The notes beneath the pieces were generated by a model. It was not told the DNA's origin and ran no database searches. It saw only the letters and a program-made list of their open reading frames with translations. Position numbers and translations under genes: made by a program. DNA of 64,000 nt from positions 2,341,001 through 2,405,000 of the forward strand of contig WPIO01000005.1 of assembly GCA_009760855.2 (NCBI GenBank), in the 5' to 3' direction. The stretch is from Cristatella mucedo (taxonomy: Eukaryota > Bryozoa > Phylactolaemata > Cristatellidae). This document shows, piece after piece, positions 53,701 to 61,196 of the stretch. Position 1 is the first letter of the stretch, and each line of letters opens with the position of its first letter.

Positions 53701-55831
53701 TGTAAATGAGAGAACTGATAATATAAAGTGCGGCGTAGTGCGTACTACCTTAACCTTGCGATGGTTATCGCAAGCACCCGGGGGTGAGCGTGCATGCACC
53801 TCCCGAGTCCCACGGACGTCTTCCGGTCATTCGTATTTTAATTCAAATTTATTAGTGGGAACTTATGTTTTCTTTCGATGTCACGGTGCCGAAGGTGCTC
53901 TTGCATTATGACAGTGAAATTAAAGTTTCCAAAAGCTAGCCGATCAGCTCTAGCATGAATTGAAAGAGGAAAACACTAAAACACTCACCGCACCCAAACT
54001 ATAATTGTCGTATGTTATAATACCAAAATATTAATTAGCGCAGTTCTTGCAACGAGTACAATATCCCCTAGCCTCGAAAAATATGCCTCTTATCGTCAAG
54101 CAGGCGTTTAAAGACTGTACTTTCGAGGACAGCGAAGTTACTTCCATATTTTTGTGGAAGTGATCTATATCGTATTAGCACAGTGTTGTAGAGTGCAATC
54201 GTAATCTGCAGATGCAAGTTTAACCAGTTGATATATACGTACGTATATACCAGCTTAAGTCGCTGGAAAATTACGTAAGATTCTAGTGTCGTATTGAACT
54301 GAAGATCCGACTGTCCGTCAGGCAAGCTGGTAAGCCTTTTAAAGACTCGAGAGTTGGTTAAAGACTCGAACCGCCGACCTGGGCCCCGAGGTGCTCGCAC
54401 ATTACCTTCAGTATATTTATTATCGTGGCTCATTTACTCTGCGATATGCACGAAGTAAATTGAACTTCCTTTTTATAATATATATGATGTATAAATATAT
54501 AATTAATTTATACAGCACCCCAAGAGTCCCAGAGGTTTGAGCACGTGTCTCTTTTGCTAAAAGAGCTATGATGGATGCCGGTTAAGCAAAGGATACGGAG
54601 CAAAGTTCTTACGAAGGTACAAGGCTCGCCACGGCTTGGCTCCTTCGTACCTAGCTGAACTGCTGCACCAGTTTCAGCCTCTTCACGCCCTCAGGTCCTG
54701 TGTGGACAATAAATTAGCTGTTTTATTCCTTCGCTTAAAGATCCTTGGTGACAGAAACTTTAGCTCTACAGGTCCTAGACTGTTGAACTCGCTTCCACAG
54801 TTCTAATGCAACGACAACCACTCTCCTACTGCCGACTTTGGCTCATTCTTTACAGCGGTCTTGAGCTGCTACTTCCATGCTACTCACTACCTCAACTGCT
54901 CTCCTGACTCTGCTATGCTTCCCAATTTCTCTTTGTTGCGTGAGATGAAGTCTGTTGGCTACCGAATGCGTACCGAAAGCCGCTTAGGCTGTGAGTGGGC
55001 TATACAAAACTCTCCTGCGTAACACCCAAATGGTCTTTATGACTTTGTGGAGTTACGGACAGAGATACATTACATTAAAAGAAAACTTAATCTCTATTCA
55101 GGCGCTTCACGTATGCCTCGGGTCTCGAGCCCACGACCTCAGCCAGACCTTGGTCGGGGCGAGCTCCTTAACCGCTGGACTAAATCTCAATGGAAAATTT
55201 TTTAAACGCGTATATCGCTAATGTTTTGGCGTCTAAGGTGCCTTCCAAGACTTCTGATGCATTTTATGTGAATCGACGGCTGTTATTTTTATCCCGAAAT
55301 GCCATTGGTTGGTTTCCCCGCTTTAAATGCGCTATAGATTTCTTGACTTGTCTGGAACCATTTGTGGCCTATATCATTGCATGTGCATAACTGAATGTCT
55401 CAAATCTTGGCAGAACCTCATAAATTAATTCCCCACACAATTTTAGATGCATTTGTCAAGAGGGTTAGTTACATTGCCTGTACAAAAATTGTTACTTCGC
55501 GGTGTTCTGATGGTGCTGTCAAAAGCTAAGCTTCGTGGACCGAAACTATTTCGGGAATCCCTAAAAACCATCAAGCAAGTCATTTTATCTTAATTTTACA
55601 CCTAGTAAGCTAACCAAGATCTCAGAATGCAAGTTAAGCAAGGTTTAGTGCTTCCTATTTTTAAGACCACGATGTCATAGTATTTTGGACTTTACTTTCC
55701 TAAACCACTGTGACGCTTAAGATTTGTGTGAACTGATAGGGTCTGCAAATTCTTGCGCCAGATATGCATGCATATAAAATATACGTGCGCGAACATTCAC
55801 ATACACGTACAAACCCAAACGCACGCATACA

Positions 55832-55874
<43 letters not shown>

Positions 55875-58800
55875 ACACATATATATTGATTGATTTATTT
55901 GAATATTTACAAATGTATTCTCTGTATGCATATACATATTTACCATGAATGTGAACAGGGGCGGAGGCAGGACTTATATTCCCCTGGCTCTGCCACTGAA
56001 TTCGATGGTAGGGAATACAATTTTACCTCAGATAAACCCCGGTTAGTGATCAAATCAGTTAAGCGTGACTTGGTGCGTGCGCGACGACTTTTCAATAGCT
56101 CAGAGTTTTAAGCGGCTTTAATAAGCACCCTGCTTTACTTTAAAACTTCGAACAGGTGGCGGAGAGTCTCATCAATCCTTTTGGTGAAGACGATGACGAC
56201 TATGAAACGAACTGCGTTTTAGACAGAATCATTCAGGTTTGTAAATAAAACACCTATTCGCAAGCAACAACGTAAAATCCTATAACTTGTCTACTTTGCC
56301 GAGTAGCCGAAAATGCAGTACGCAGCGACTTTTCTATACAATTCCTTTAATTGAAGAATACAAATTAGTATCGTGTTTGCTATATAGTTAATACACAAGA
56401 GTGAACGCCCAGCAAGTGGTACTATTGCAGCTAAAGATCATTGCAGGCCACCAAAAAATCTCAGTGCGCTTGCCATTAAAAAACTAGATTTCTGCAAAAG
56501 CACACTCAGCTTCTAATCGTAAAGGCTTTCGCGGTGCCTGATTGGCGCGCGTAGCCTGTGCACACCCGTGGGCTAGTGTGTAAACTTATCATCCGTATAG
56601 ATTCCTTAACATGACTCCTTAAAATGGCGCACCGTCACCGCCTCGCGTTTAAAGACAGCCTTTGTAAAGTTCGCGAGTCCCGACGATGCGCCCAACAGAA
56701 AATGCCGCATCCGAGAGTTTGCGAGCTGAGCGAGAACGATCTAGATGACCTTGCAGCCAACGGTGAAGCGGCTCCTCTCTTAAGGTGTATCCAACGACGC
56801 CGCTACCAATCTGCGGTCGCTTTCAACAACTGGTGGCCTCGCTCTTATTGTAGGTTGGCTATCTAATCGTAGACGAGCTGCACAACGAGCTGCCGACGCT
56901 AGTCAGAGACCAGTACTGGGACGAGGTGGAGTTCGTGCTGCCCTATACTGCCGCCGCCAAGCAGTACCAGAACGCGCCCTTCCAGGGCTCGGCCGATCAA
57001 GTGCAGTAAGCTGTACTCGCCAGCGCGCACACGCGCGGCCGCGCGTACGCTCGGTCGCGAACTGACTTTAGTCGCGAACTGGCGGGAGCGCTTTAGTATG
57101 TGGGCGGCCAAGCGTGCGCAATCGTTCACTGGGCGCCGGCGGGCTTGCGCTGGGACGCGTTGAGGCTCGCGAAAGTGCCGCCGGTTCGAGAGAACGGTGC
57201 GCTCCGGGCCGAAAGCGAAAGCTCTCTGCGGAGCTCGGCAAATGACGGCGGCGTAGACTCAGCAAATGGCAGCGGCGTAGACTCGGGGATGCGGGACGCG
57301 AGCGCAACACGCGTGGCCCGGGCGAGCACTCGCTCGCAGCTGTCGCACTCCCTCGTCGCACGAGGCCCTGCGAAACTCGTGGACTTGCGAGCGCGTCGAT
57401 CGGTGGGCGTCGTCGGTCTGCCGCACTTCCGCTTCCGGGAATTTTTTCCATGAGTTTACCTCCGCAAAGTCAAGGGGAGGGGGTGGGGGCGGCGGCAAGC
57501 ATCGGGGATCGAGCGCCTGGCTCCGGCTACTGGATATTCAACCGCCGTCTTCAGGGTTAGCACTTCGGAGCAGCAGCTACTTCTTCCGGTAATCGAAGAA
57601 CGAGACGAGTCGGCGGAAATGGCGGCGGAGACAGCCGAAGGCAAAACGGAGCCGAAGAAATCGCCGTCTCATAAAAGTCCGGATAGAAATCCCGCGACTG
57701 CGAAGTCGAAAGGACTCGTGTCGATGCTGTCGAGGAACACTCGCGCACCGGCCGATCAGAGCAAGCCAGCCGTGCGGCTTGTCTCCGTCGCCCAGTTCCG
57801 CCAGCAGCGCGAAAGAGGTAGGCGGCTCGCTCCTTCCTTCCTTCCTTACTCACTTTCGTTGGCGACCGCGCGAGCGGCGCGCACAGTCGTGTCAGCTTCT
57901 GCTGCGAGCAGCTCTCGCGAGCGGTGTGGCGACGTCAGTTGGCTCTCCAGAAACTTGCCACCGGCTGCTGCGTTTTGGTCAGCAGAGCGTGCCTGCCCTT
58001 GTTTTTCGCTGGTGTCGAATTTTGTTCGCACTGACTAACGGTTCGCTCATCGCCACGTGACGGAGGCGTAGCGACTGCTCAGGGCTCGAGTGCATGCGCC
58101 GCGCGAAGAGGACACTACCCCCAAACAGGAGTTACACGACGACGTAATGCTTACCTAGCTGGTCGGTCGAGCAGAGAGGTGCTAAGCACGGAAGCGTGGC
58201 GGACAAAGATAGAGTAAGAAAATAGCGTCCGTGCAGGCCGACGAGCAGGCAGAAAATTCGGAGCTCGACGTTGCATGGGTCATGTGACACGCGCAATCAC
58301 GCAGTCGCATAGCGGCCGGCCGTTCCTAGCTTATAGCTGGCCTAAGTAGACTGCTGCTCTGGTGTGCAGAAGGCGAGACCGTCAACCGATGCGGTCGACT
58401 TTTGGTTGAGAAAGGAAGCCAGTCGCCGAGCTGGTTTGGTCCAGCGGTTTTGGTGCTTGCTCCCGACCAAGGTCTGGCTGAGGTCGTGGACTCGAGCCCA
58501 GAGGCATATGTGAAGTGCCTAAATAGAGATTAAGTTCTCTTGGGGCGCTATAAAAATAAATGAATGAATTATAAGTCAGCCTGCACAGCTTGAACGAGTC
58601 AACCCCCTCGTGGCCCATAACTACGCATGCCCGTCATCATGAGGTTAGCTGTTGCGGCTATTAGACGCTCGTCTCCAAATCATTAAAGTTAATTACCACG
58701 TTCGCACGTTCTCTGAACAGCAGGGCTATTGCTAACTAACACTTTCAAAGCTAAAAAATCTTTGCCCTACAAGTGTAGGCATTTTATGTCCACGTAACCG

Positions 58801-61196
58801 TTCTTAGTTCAGAAAGCGGCACAGCGCGTGCAATGTACATTTCCGACTCCCACAACATGCCTACAGGTTGAAAACAGAGTTTTTTCTAATTTCCGCAAGT
58901 AGCACAAAAAAGCATCAAATTCGCAAATGCGTAAAGACTTGCCTGCTTATGAAGCTGGAAGGCAGGTGACGTCAGGTAGGCTCGTTGCTCGCTTATAGCT
59001 GCAAATGTTAGATAATGCATTTTCGGTTTTAAACTGTGTGTACATGATGTACGTGATTTTCTGGTCTACCCCGGTGCGGCTGCCTGAGCGTGCCCTAAAG
59101 CTTGCTTACTCTCTGGCAATTAAGCCCCTCTAAGAGACATCTTAATAATAATAATAATAATTTATCTGTATAGCACCCTCAGAGAACTGAATCTCTTTCC
59201 ATGCACTTTACTGATGCTAAATGGAAATAATTACAGCAATTGGTGCTAACACCTGAAAGCAGCAAGCACAGTGTAAGTACACTTATGCACACGAAGGAAA
59301 AATAACAAAGACCCACTAAGACCCACTAAGTGCTGTACAAGATTTCCATGCACCCATGAGACTGCTTTATGTCAGTTCTGGTCTCCTGGGGTTCAGAAAC
59401 CAAACAATATCTTCTTGAGACTTGAACCTTGGGTAGCCCTTATGGCTTCTGCCACAATCAAAACCAACACTTAAGCAAGTACAATATATACAATATCAGG
59501 GTTCATAGCTGCATTTACAATCATCGAGGTCATGGTGGCCTCGCATTTGAGTTACGGAGACATCCATTGTTTTAGAAAAAGCAGTTTCTTAAAACGTAAG
59601 AGGACAAGGGAGCAGAAAAAAGCTGATTCGGTAGCTTGTCACGGTGCGTTGCTTGCATGTAATGTAGGCTGTCTACAAAATAATTCTCGCTAAATATGCG
59701 ATCGAACCAAATACATGTGCATGTGCAGTGAATGTAGGTTGCCTGTCTAACATGCATGGTTTGGGCTATGTATTCCTTAACCAGATCTAGGGGAAGTTAA
59801 TCAAAGCCACAAATCCTTGGATACTTTTGGCTGAATATAGGGTTTGATTAAAATCTATCAAGACATGGTTTTCTATTTTAAAATTATTCAATGCCGAATA
59901 AAAGCTAATCCGGGAGACAAACTTTCCATATTTTTCGTAATCCATTCTACAGATGCAGCTAGCGCCAAGGCGGTGCGCATCGACAAGCACCGGAGCGATC
60001 CGATAGTGGCACCAGCCAATAGAGATTCGCTGATCTCAATAACAAAGAAAAACATGGAAATGCAGGGACACACAATGGCAGCGGTTACAGACGAAAGCCA
60101 GGTTTGTCGTCATAGCATAGCGCTTACTTGCCTTGATTGTTATGCATTCTTTCCAGTGGTCCTGAACTGCTACTTGATGCTACTCACGACCTCAACTGCT
60201 CTCCTGACTCTGCTATGCTTCCTACTTTCTCTTTGTTGCGTGAGATGAAGTCTGTTGGCTACCAAATGCGTACCGAAAGCCGCTTAGGCTGTGAGAGCGC
60301 TATGCTAAACTCTTCTGCGTAACACCCACATAGTCTTCGTGGATTTGTGAAGTTACAGACGGAGATACATTGCATTACATCACATACCTGTATTTGTGTT
60401 CGTGGCTGGTGGAGTATATGGCTGACATTGGTAGGAGTATGATCCTAGATAGATTGCCCAAAGAAAAGTGAATGTCCGAGAGGAAAAGGAGATCTGCGAT
60501 AGAAAAGCTTTAGCGACTTTAGCCCTGCTTTTAGTCGGCATCAAAGGCAGCCGGCTACAGGGCTCAAGCTCATGATCCAAGACATGTAGCTCGAGCGCTA
60601 TAATCACCCAGTTAAGAGCTCGTTGCCCGTTCAGTACTCTTAAGTCTTAGTTTCTGATTTTAAAATTAATGGGAGCTTTGTTATTCCATCTATTTTTGTA
60701 AAAGTTTTTATGTCCAAATTATTAAGTTGCTCTGCTATTTTTTTCAGCCGATTCATAGATAACACGTCATTCGTTGCAGGTCCCGAAACGATCGACGAGT
60801 GGTGAAGGTGCGCAGGCAGAAGCGGTGTCGTCAGCTTTGCACCATGCACCACCAGGCTCCCCCATTCAGGTATTAGTTAGCTCTCCAGATGATGTAAGCG
60901 GAAGAAACGGCATATCTACATCCGTCACTGTAATTCCGACCTGGTCTATGTCTCGCGGACCAGCAGCCACGGCCACAGATGTGGAGGCGCCGCTGGCTTT
61001 AAACCGTCGCATGTCTCAAGCCGCCGAAATTGAAACGGGAATGACTTCTACGGGACGGCTATCGCGAATAGCTGCTCACGAAACACCAGTCGAGCTGCCG
61101 GAAAAACTGAATAGCAACAGTGCTCTTAACCGTCAAGATGGCCTTGGCGCTCAGGATGCTTCTCCAAAAGAACATTGGCACAAGTTGGATGTTTAG
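28338..61196 (+). CDS. best: Bestrophin-family anion channel, 11 of about 12 coding exons (exon 1 not found)
   Basis: Seen: eleven exons whose joined reading frame aligns end to end with animal bestrophins. In order they carry RWKGSIYK-type TM1 entry ([13 protein letters not shown]), the pore-neck segment [49 protein letters not shown], the acidic Ca2+-clasp motif NPFGEDDDD, and PYTAA. A Ser/Thr-rich C-terminal tail follows and ends at the stop at 61194-61196. Every junction has AG/GT borders and matching phase. Known of the family: bestrophins are pentameric plasma-membrane or ER Cl-/HCO3- channels opened by cytosolic Ca2+; the neck Ile-Phe-Phe and the Asp/Glu clasp are kept here. The visible part is about 620 residues, close to vertebrate bestrophins of 500-670. 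Oddities: the usual PWPD segment reads VPGT, the Trp of the ETNW segment is Cys, and TM2 contains AVRVYFF. Inferred to be an intact gene because no stops or frameshifts occur. The exact orthology (BEST1-4 type) cannot be told. Confidence 0.93.
29590..30455 (+). mobile_element. LINE F1 copy with internal deletion
   Basis: Bases 29590-29965 carry the early reverse transcriptase region in broken frames ([19 protein letters not shown]-type blocks, NHNVLLGLL-like end). At about 29970-30000 the sequence jumps to the far C-terminal region ([20 protein letters not shown]) and the 3' untranslated region. The last 90 bases hold the hairpin aaagcgcctagaaagagatt / ctctgagggcgctttatc and the ATT-rich tail. 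The missing part is roughly 1 kb compared with the copy at 52107-53610. It lies in intron 2. Confidence 0.8.
31385..31502 (+). CDS. best: Bestrophin exon 3: pore-neck segment
   Basis: The acceptor follows tttcag. The first G completes the Arg codon split with exon 2. It reads [12 protein letters not shown], then [20 protein letters not shown], which contains the neck Ile, Phe and Phe of the channel. I end it at AACGAG/gtgtgt, giving WWAQVNE and a length one residue longer than relatives; a donor at 31494 (GCGCAG/gtcaac) is also in frame but makes the loop three residues shorter. The exon ends in phase 0 either way. Confidence 0.9.
32668..32760. repeat. AT microsatellite and AAATAT tract
   Basis: (AT)16 at 32668-32699, then an ATAAATATAA-rich stretch to 32760. 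Intron 3 of bestrophin. Confidence 0.93.
33250..33800 (+). mobile_element. LINE F2 3' fragment
   Basis: A second LINE family. The start reads [18 protein letters not shown], like the thumb-region LxWLPV block of F1 but otherwise different, then [20 protein letters not shown]. The 3' end has ggctacagaatgcgtaccga and aaagccgcttaggctgtgag, shared with the copies at 54527 and 60143. Frames are broken. Intron 3. Confidence 0.75.
34310..35180 (-). mobile_element. LINE F1 fragment, decayed reverse transcriptase
   Basis: Minus-strand frames 34293-34574 and 34471-34689 read [31 protein letters not shown] and [17 protein letters not shown], the F1 palm-to-thumb region, split by frameshifts. Sequence further right (tgatcgatggcatcaaaagc) corresponds to the earlier RT segment. 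The 3' end is missing. Intron 3 of bestrophin. Confidence 0.8.
35528..35714 (+). CDS. best: Bestrophin exon 4: cytosolic loop with GRLLRRT motif
   Basis: The acceptor is atatctaag and the donor is GAGCTAG/gtagca (phase 1). It reads [18 protein letters not shown], then [15 protein letters not shown] and [14 protein letters not shown]. This aligns with the family's WPDRLMSLVSGFVEG...GRLLRRTLIRY...KRFPSAQHLVQAG. The highly conserved Trp-Pro-Asp of this region is replaced by Val-Pro-Gly. Confidence 0.92.
36495..36620 (-). mobile_element. SINE-B copy
   Basis: Minus strand: tail tttatacagcgccctaagaa and ctctattcaggcgcttcaca, then the tRNA-like head ggctcgagcccacgacctca and ccttggtcggggcgagca. Same order as the 58425 copy. 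Intron 4. Confidence 0.8.
36785..37410 (-). mobile_element. LINE F1 3' fragments, two nested or tandem
   Basis: The ATT-rich tail and hairpin (ataataataataaaaaacttg, then ctcaatctctttctaggcg) are at 36820-36900. The F1 3' untranslated region follows, with repeated motifs (cagcatgcaagtgtgattag, cagagtgacagcgtgc) that occur twice around 37075, so two copies or a duplication are joined. A block resembling the C-terminal end of F1 runs to about 37410. Confidence 0.7.
37494..37812. mobile_element. SPIN/URR1-like hAT miniature element, copy 2
   Basis: 319 bp, left end CAAAGGTTCTCAAACCTG, right end GGTTGAGAACTACTG, flanked by 8-bp target duplications atttagat / acttagat (7 of 8), as hAT elements make. 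Internal blocks shared with the SPIN/URR1 family include TTACAGTTATAAAGTAGCAAC and AATAATTTTATGGTTGGGG. It interrupts a run of minus-strand LINE F1 sequence, so it inserted after or among those copies. An extra inverted pair gaccatcgga / tccgatggtc lies near the left end. Confidence 0.8.
37820..38190 (-). mobile_element. LINE F1 fragment continuing beyond the SPIN-like element
   Basis: Diverged minus-strand sequence similar to the C-terminal and thumb region of F1 (tttataaatgtcgacaagtg; gagttgcaggatttgggagc; agcacggaaaagcc-type). It is separated from the 36785-37410 fragment by the SPIN-like element at 37494-37812. Confidence 0.6.
38835..39345 (+). mobile_element. LINE F1 3' fragment
   Basis: Plus strand 38856-39116 reads [38 protein letters not shown] and [20 protein letters not shown], the F1 C-terminus. 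The 3' untranslated region and a worn hairpin (taagtgcctagaaaaagatt) end at about 39345. Intron 4. Confidence 0.82.
39350..40215 (-). mobile_element. LINE F1 fragment, strongly decayed
   Basis: Minus-strand sequence similar to the F1 palm region (cgtttagtgaaaggtaaaaa, gttacgccttctagcttccg) and to earlier RT sequence (gatcactagcatcaaaaccg). It directly abuts the plus-strand fragment ending at 39345. No usable frame remains. Confidence 0.6.
41430..42090 (-). mobile_element. LINE F1 fragment, decayed
   Basis: Similar to the F1 palm region on the minus strand: gttggtttttattgtcattc, tgtgccatctgcatagaaat, ggcgattatattggcaagag, and accgttgcagtgcagtgcca further on. No open frame remains. Intron 4. 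Confidence 0.65.
43236..43411 (-). mobile_element. SINE-A copy
   Basis: On the minus strand: tRNA-like head with B box GGTTCGAATCC and hairpin ctcggccccgag, then the same body as the 5567 copy (gcgatcctttatcgccgctg; ggctgttaaatcagctt), ending in an (ATTT)n tail. The acceptor stem is worn at the 5' end. Intron 4. Confidence 0.75.
44403..44557 (+). CDS. best: Bestrophin exon 5
   Basis: The acceptor follows cattgcag and the donor is GTGCAG/gtgagg. The first two bases complete a Gly codon begun in exon 4. It reads [15 protein letters not shown], then [20 protein letters not shown] and [12 protein letters not shown]. Relatives have GLMTENE...YWVPIVWAASIITRARKEGRI at this point. The ATG at 44408 is internal and is not a gene start. 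Confidence 0.92.
45341..45775. mobile_element. Non-autonomous hAT transposon, 435 bp
   Basis: The left end is CAGAGGTTGACAACCTACGG; the right end read inward is CAGGGATCAGCAAACTTTTC, imperfect inverted repeats. It is flanked by 8-bp target duplications gtcaagag / gtctagag (7 of 8), the second matching the nTCTAGAn preference of hAT insertions. No transposase frame is inside. It lies in intron 5 of the bestrophin gene. Confidence 0.75.
46240..46960 (-). mobile_element. LINE F1 3' fragment, decayed
   Basis: An ATT-type tail (ataataataataacaatagg) at 46246, then the F1 3' untranslated region (gcactgtgtcagtacgcat) and C-terminal region (taaaaccttgaagtcgatac, gagcccgtgcaggttggtga) read on the minus strand. 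Intron 5. Confidence 0.7.
46961..49170. other. Rest of bestrophin intron 5, nothing recognised
   Basis: No repeat terminus or coding motif identified. 48300-48560 is CpG-rich with a 67-codon frame of no known type. Confidence 0.4.
49171..49248 (+). CDS. best: Bestrophin exon 6: [12 protein letters not shown] motif
   Basis: A short 78-base exon in phase 0 on both sides, with acceptor ttacttgcag and donor ACGCAG/gtaaag. It reads [20 protein letters not shown] and then PLMYTQ, the most strongly conserved bestrophin block. It is too short to stand out as an open frame and was found by motif and phase. Confidence 0.93.
51207..51359 (+). CDS. best: Bestrophin exon 7: TM2 to TM3
   Basis: The acceptor is attgttgcag and the donor is CTTAAG/gtgaga; phase is 0 on both sides. 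It reads [20 protein letters not shown], a short loop [10 protein letters not shown], then [17 protein letters not shown]. The AVRVYFF stretch puts an Arg where most bestrophins have Tyr-Ser (AVYSFF), inside a transmembrane helix. Confidence 0.94.
52107..53610 (-). mobile_element. LINE F1 copy, longest, 5'-truncated, catalytic Asp lost
   Basis: Minus strand in intron 7 of the bestrophin gene. It contains the early reverse transcriptase block [20 protein letters not shown], then [39 protein letters not shown] and [17 protein letters not shown]. The second catalytic Asp of YADD is Gly (codon at 53148-53150), and the frame shifts between the early block and the VGQGSV block and again near 52805. 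It ends with the F1 hairpin and an (AAT)n tail at 52107. A dead copy. Confidence 0.87.
54500..55185 (-). mobile_element. SINE-B copy split by a LINE F2 insertion
   Basis: The left part 54500-54526 (aatttatacagcaccccaagag) and the right part 55077-55185 (aaaagaaaacttaatctcta, ggcgcttcac, ctcgagcccacgacctcagc) together make one SINE-B like that at 36495-36620. F2 lies between them. A few A/G bases are present on both sides, consistent with a short target duplication. Confidence 0.75.
54527..55077 (+). mobile_element. LINE F2 3' fragment inserted inside a SINE-B tail
   Basis: It starts with an LRWLPV-like region in broken frame (agaggtttgagcacgtgtct; tggctccttcgtacctagct; cagtttcagcctcttcacg). 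It ends tggagttacggacagagata and cattacatta. Bases before it (54500-54526) and after it (55077-55185) are the two halves of one minus-strand SINE-B, so F2 inserted into it. Intron 7. Confidence 0.8.
55780..55885. repeat. CA/AT-rich tract with AT microsatellite
   Basis: acacgtac/acgcacgc stretch followed by about 17 AT units at 55835-55868. Intron 7 of bestrophin. Confidence 0.9.
55956..55998. mobile_element. 43-bp remnant of a hAT element: two termini only
   Basis: CAGGGGCGGAGGCAGG is followed after 11 bases by CCTGGCTCTGCCACTG. The second, read inward, is CAGTGGCAGAGCCAGG, so the two are near-perfect inverted repeats of the same type as the element at 27546-27781. Flanks aatgtgaa / aattcgat match at 5 of 8. 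It probably arose by internal deletion. It lies in intron 7 of the bestrophin gene, 157 bp before exon 8. Confidence 0.55.
56156..56236 (+). CDS. best: Bestrophin exon 8: Ca2+-clasp NPFGEDDDD
   Basis: The acceptor is cgaacag and the donor is ATTCAG/gtttgt; phase is 0 on both sides. It reads [19 protein letters not shown] and then CVLDRIIQ. The acidic run (56186-56200) is the family's Ca2+ clasp and is complete. The next residue block is normally NWIVDRN; here Trp is Cys (TGC, one base from TGG) and the last Asn is Ile. Confidence 0.95.
56854..57005 (+). CDS. best: Bestrophin exon 9: PYTAA segment
   Basis: The acceptor is cttattgtag and the donor is GTGCA/gtaagc (phase 2). It reads [20 protein letters not shown], then YWDEVEF and [18 protein letters not shown]. 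Relatives have SLLAVDEMHQDLP...MYWN...PYTAASA...FMGS. This closes the conserved channel core. The exon is markedly more GC-rich than the upstream exons and opens a CpG-rich stretch. Confidence 0.93.
57238..57285. repeat. 24-bp tandem duplication in the CpG-rich intron 9
   Basis: Two units of gcaaatgacggcggcgtaga-type sequence, differing at three positions. Confidence 0.85.
57555..57817 (+). CDS. best: Bestrophin exon 10: start of variable C-terminal tail
   Basis: The acceptor is gccgtcttcag; its first G completes the Gln codon split with exon 9. The donor is GAAAGAG/gtaggc (phase 1). It reads [20 protein letters not shown], then a Lys/Ser/Pro-rich low-complexity tail ending [10 protein letters not shown]. 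No family motif is expected here. Support comes from phase agreement on both sides and the absence of stops. Confidence 0.8.
58425..58575 (+). mobile_element. SINE-B copy, complete
   Basis: tRNA-like head: gtttggtccagcggttttgg (A-box region), long-arm hairpin around gaccaaggtctggctgaggtc, B-box-like ggactcgagccc. The tail is agtgcctaaatagagattaa, then gttctcttggggcgctata and AAAT repeats. The tail closely matches the F1 LINE 3' hairpin, so F1 is the likely source of its reverse transcriptase. Intron 10. Confidence 0.8.
59146..59350 (-). mobile_element. LINE F1 3' terminus
   Basis: An (AAT)n tail, then agcaccctcagagaactgaa and F1 3' untranslated sequence on the minus strand, ending near a directly repeated acccactaag at about 59318-59338. 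Intron 10 of bestrophin. Confidence 0.75.
59953..60101 (+). CDS. best: Bestrophin exon 11: C-terminal tail
   Basis: The acceptor is attctacag and the donor is AGCCAG/gtttgt. The first two bases complete an Asp codon split with exon 10; the exon ends in phase 0. It reads [20 protein letters not shown] and then a Met/Thr-rich segment. Tail sequences are not conserved between bestrophins, so this rests on splice sites and frame. Confidence 0.75.
60143..60390 (+). mobile_element. LINE F2 3' terminus
   Basis: 240 bp matching the last part of the 54527 copy: actctgctatgcttcctact, ttgcgtgagatgaagtctgt, aatgcgtaccgaaagccgct, and the end gagatacattgcattacatc. It lies in the 678-base intron 11, right after bestrophin exon 11. 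Confidence 0.78.
60780..61196 (+). CDS. best: Bestrophin exon 12: C-terminal tail and stop
   Basis: The acceptor is cattcgttgcag, in phase 0. It is open for 138 codons, beginning [15 protein letters not shown] and ending HWHKLDV, with TAG at 61194-61196. It is rich in Ser, Thr, Ala and Pro, as in other bestrophin tails. An ATTAAA at about 61318-61323 could serve as a polyadenylation signal. An in-frame cryptic donor (CATTCAG/gtatta near 60870) could shorten it; I see no need for it. Confidence 0.75.
   Translation, partial: VPKRSTSGEGAQAEAVSSALHHAPPGSPIQVLVSSPDDVSGRNGISTSVTVIPTWSMSRGPAATATDVEAPLALNRRMSQAAEIETGMTSTGRLSRIAAHETPVELPEKLNSNSALNRQDGLGAQDASPKEHWHKLDV

Larger units (their letters stand above)
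56850..57920. promoter_or_regulatory. CpG-rich island covering bestrophin exons 9-10
   Basis: CG dinucleotides and G+C are far denser here (for example 57020-57060 is mostly cgcg/gcgc) than in the AT-rich introns on either side. It could be an internal or alternative promoter, an unmethylated island, or simple composition bias. No TATA box or start is proposed. Confidence 0.4.

Noticed and set aside
57068-57453. Frames of 117-127 codons on both strands in intron 9
   Set aside because: They fall in the CpG-rich intron between exons that join in phase; the products are Arg/Ala/Ser/Pro-rich and unrecognised.
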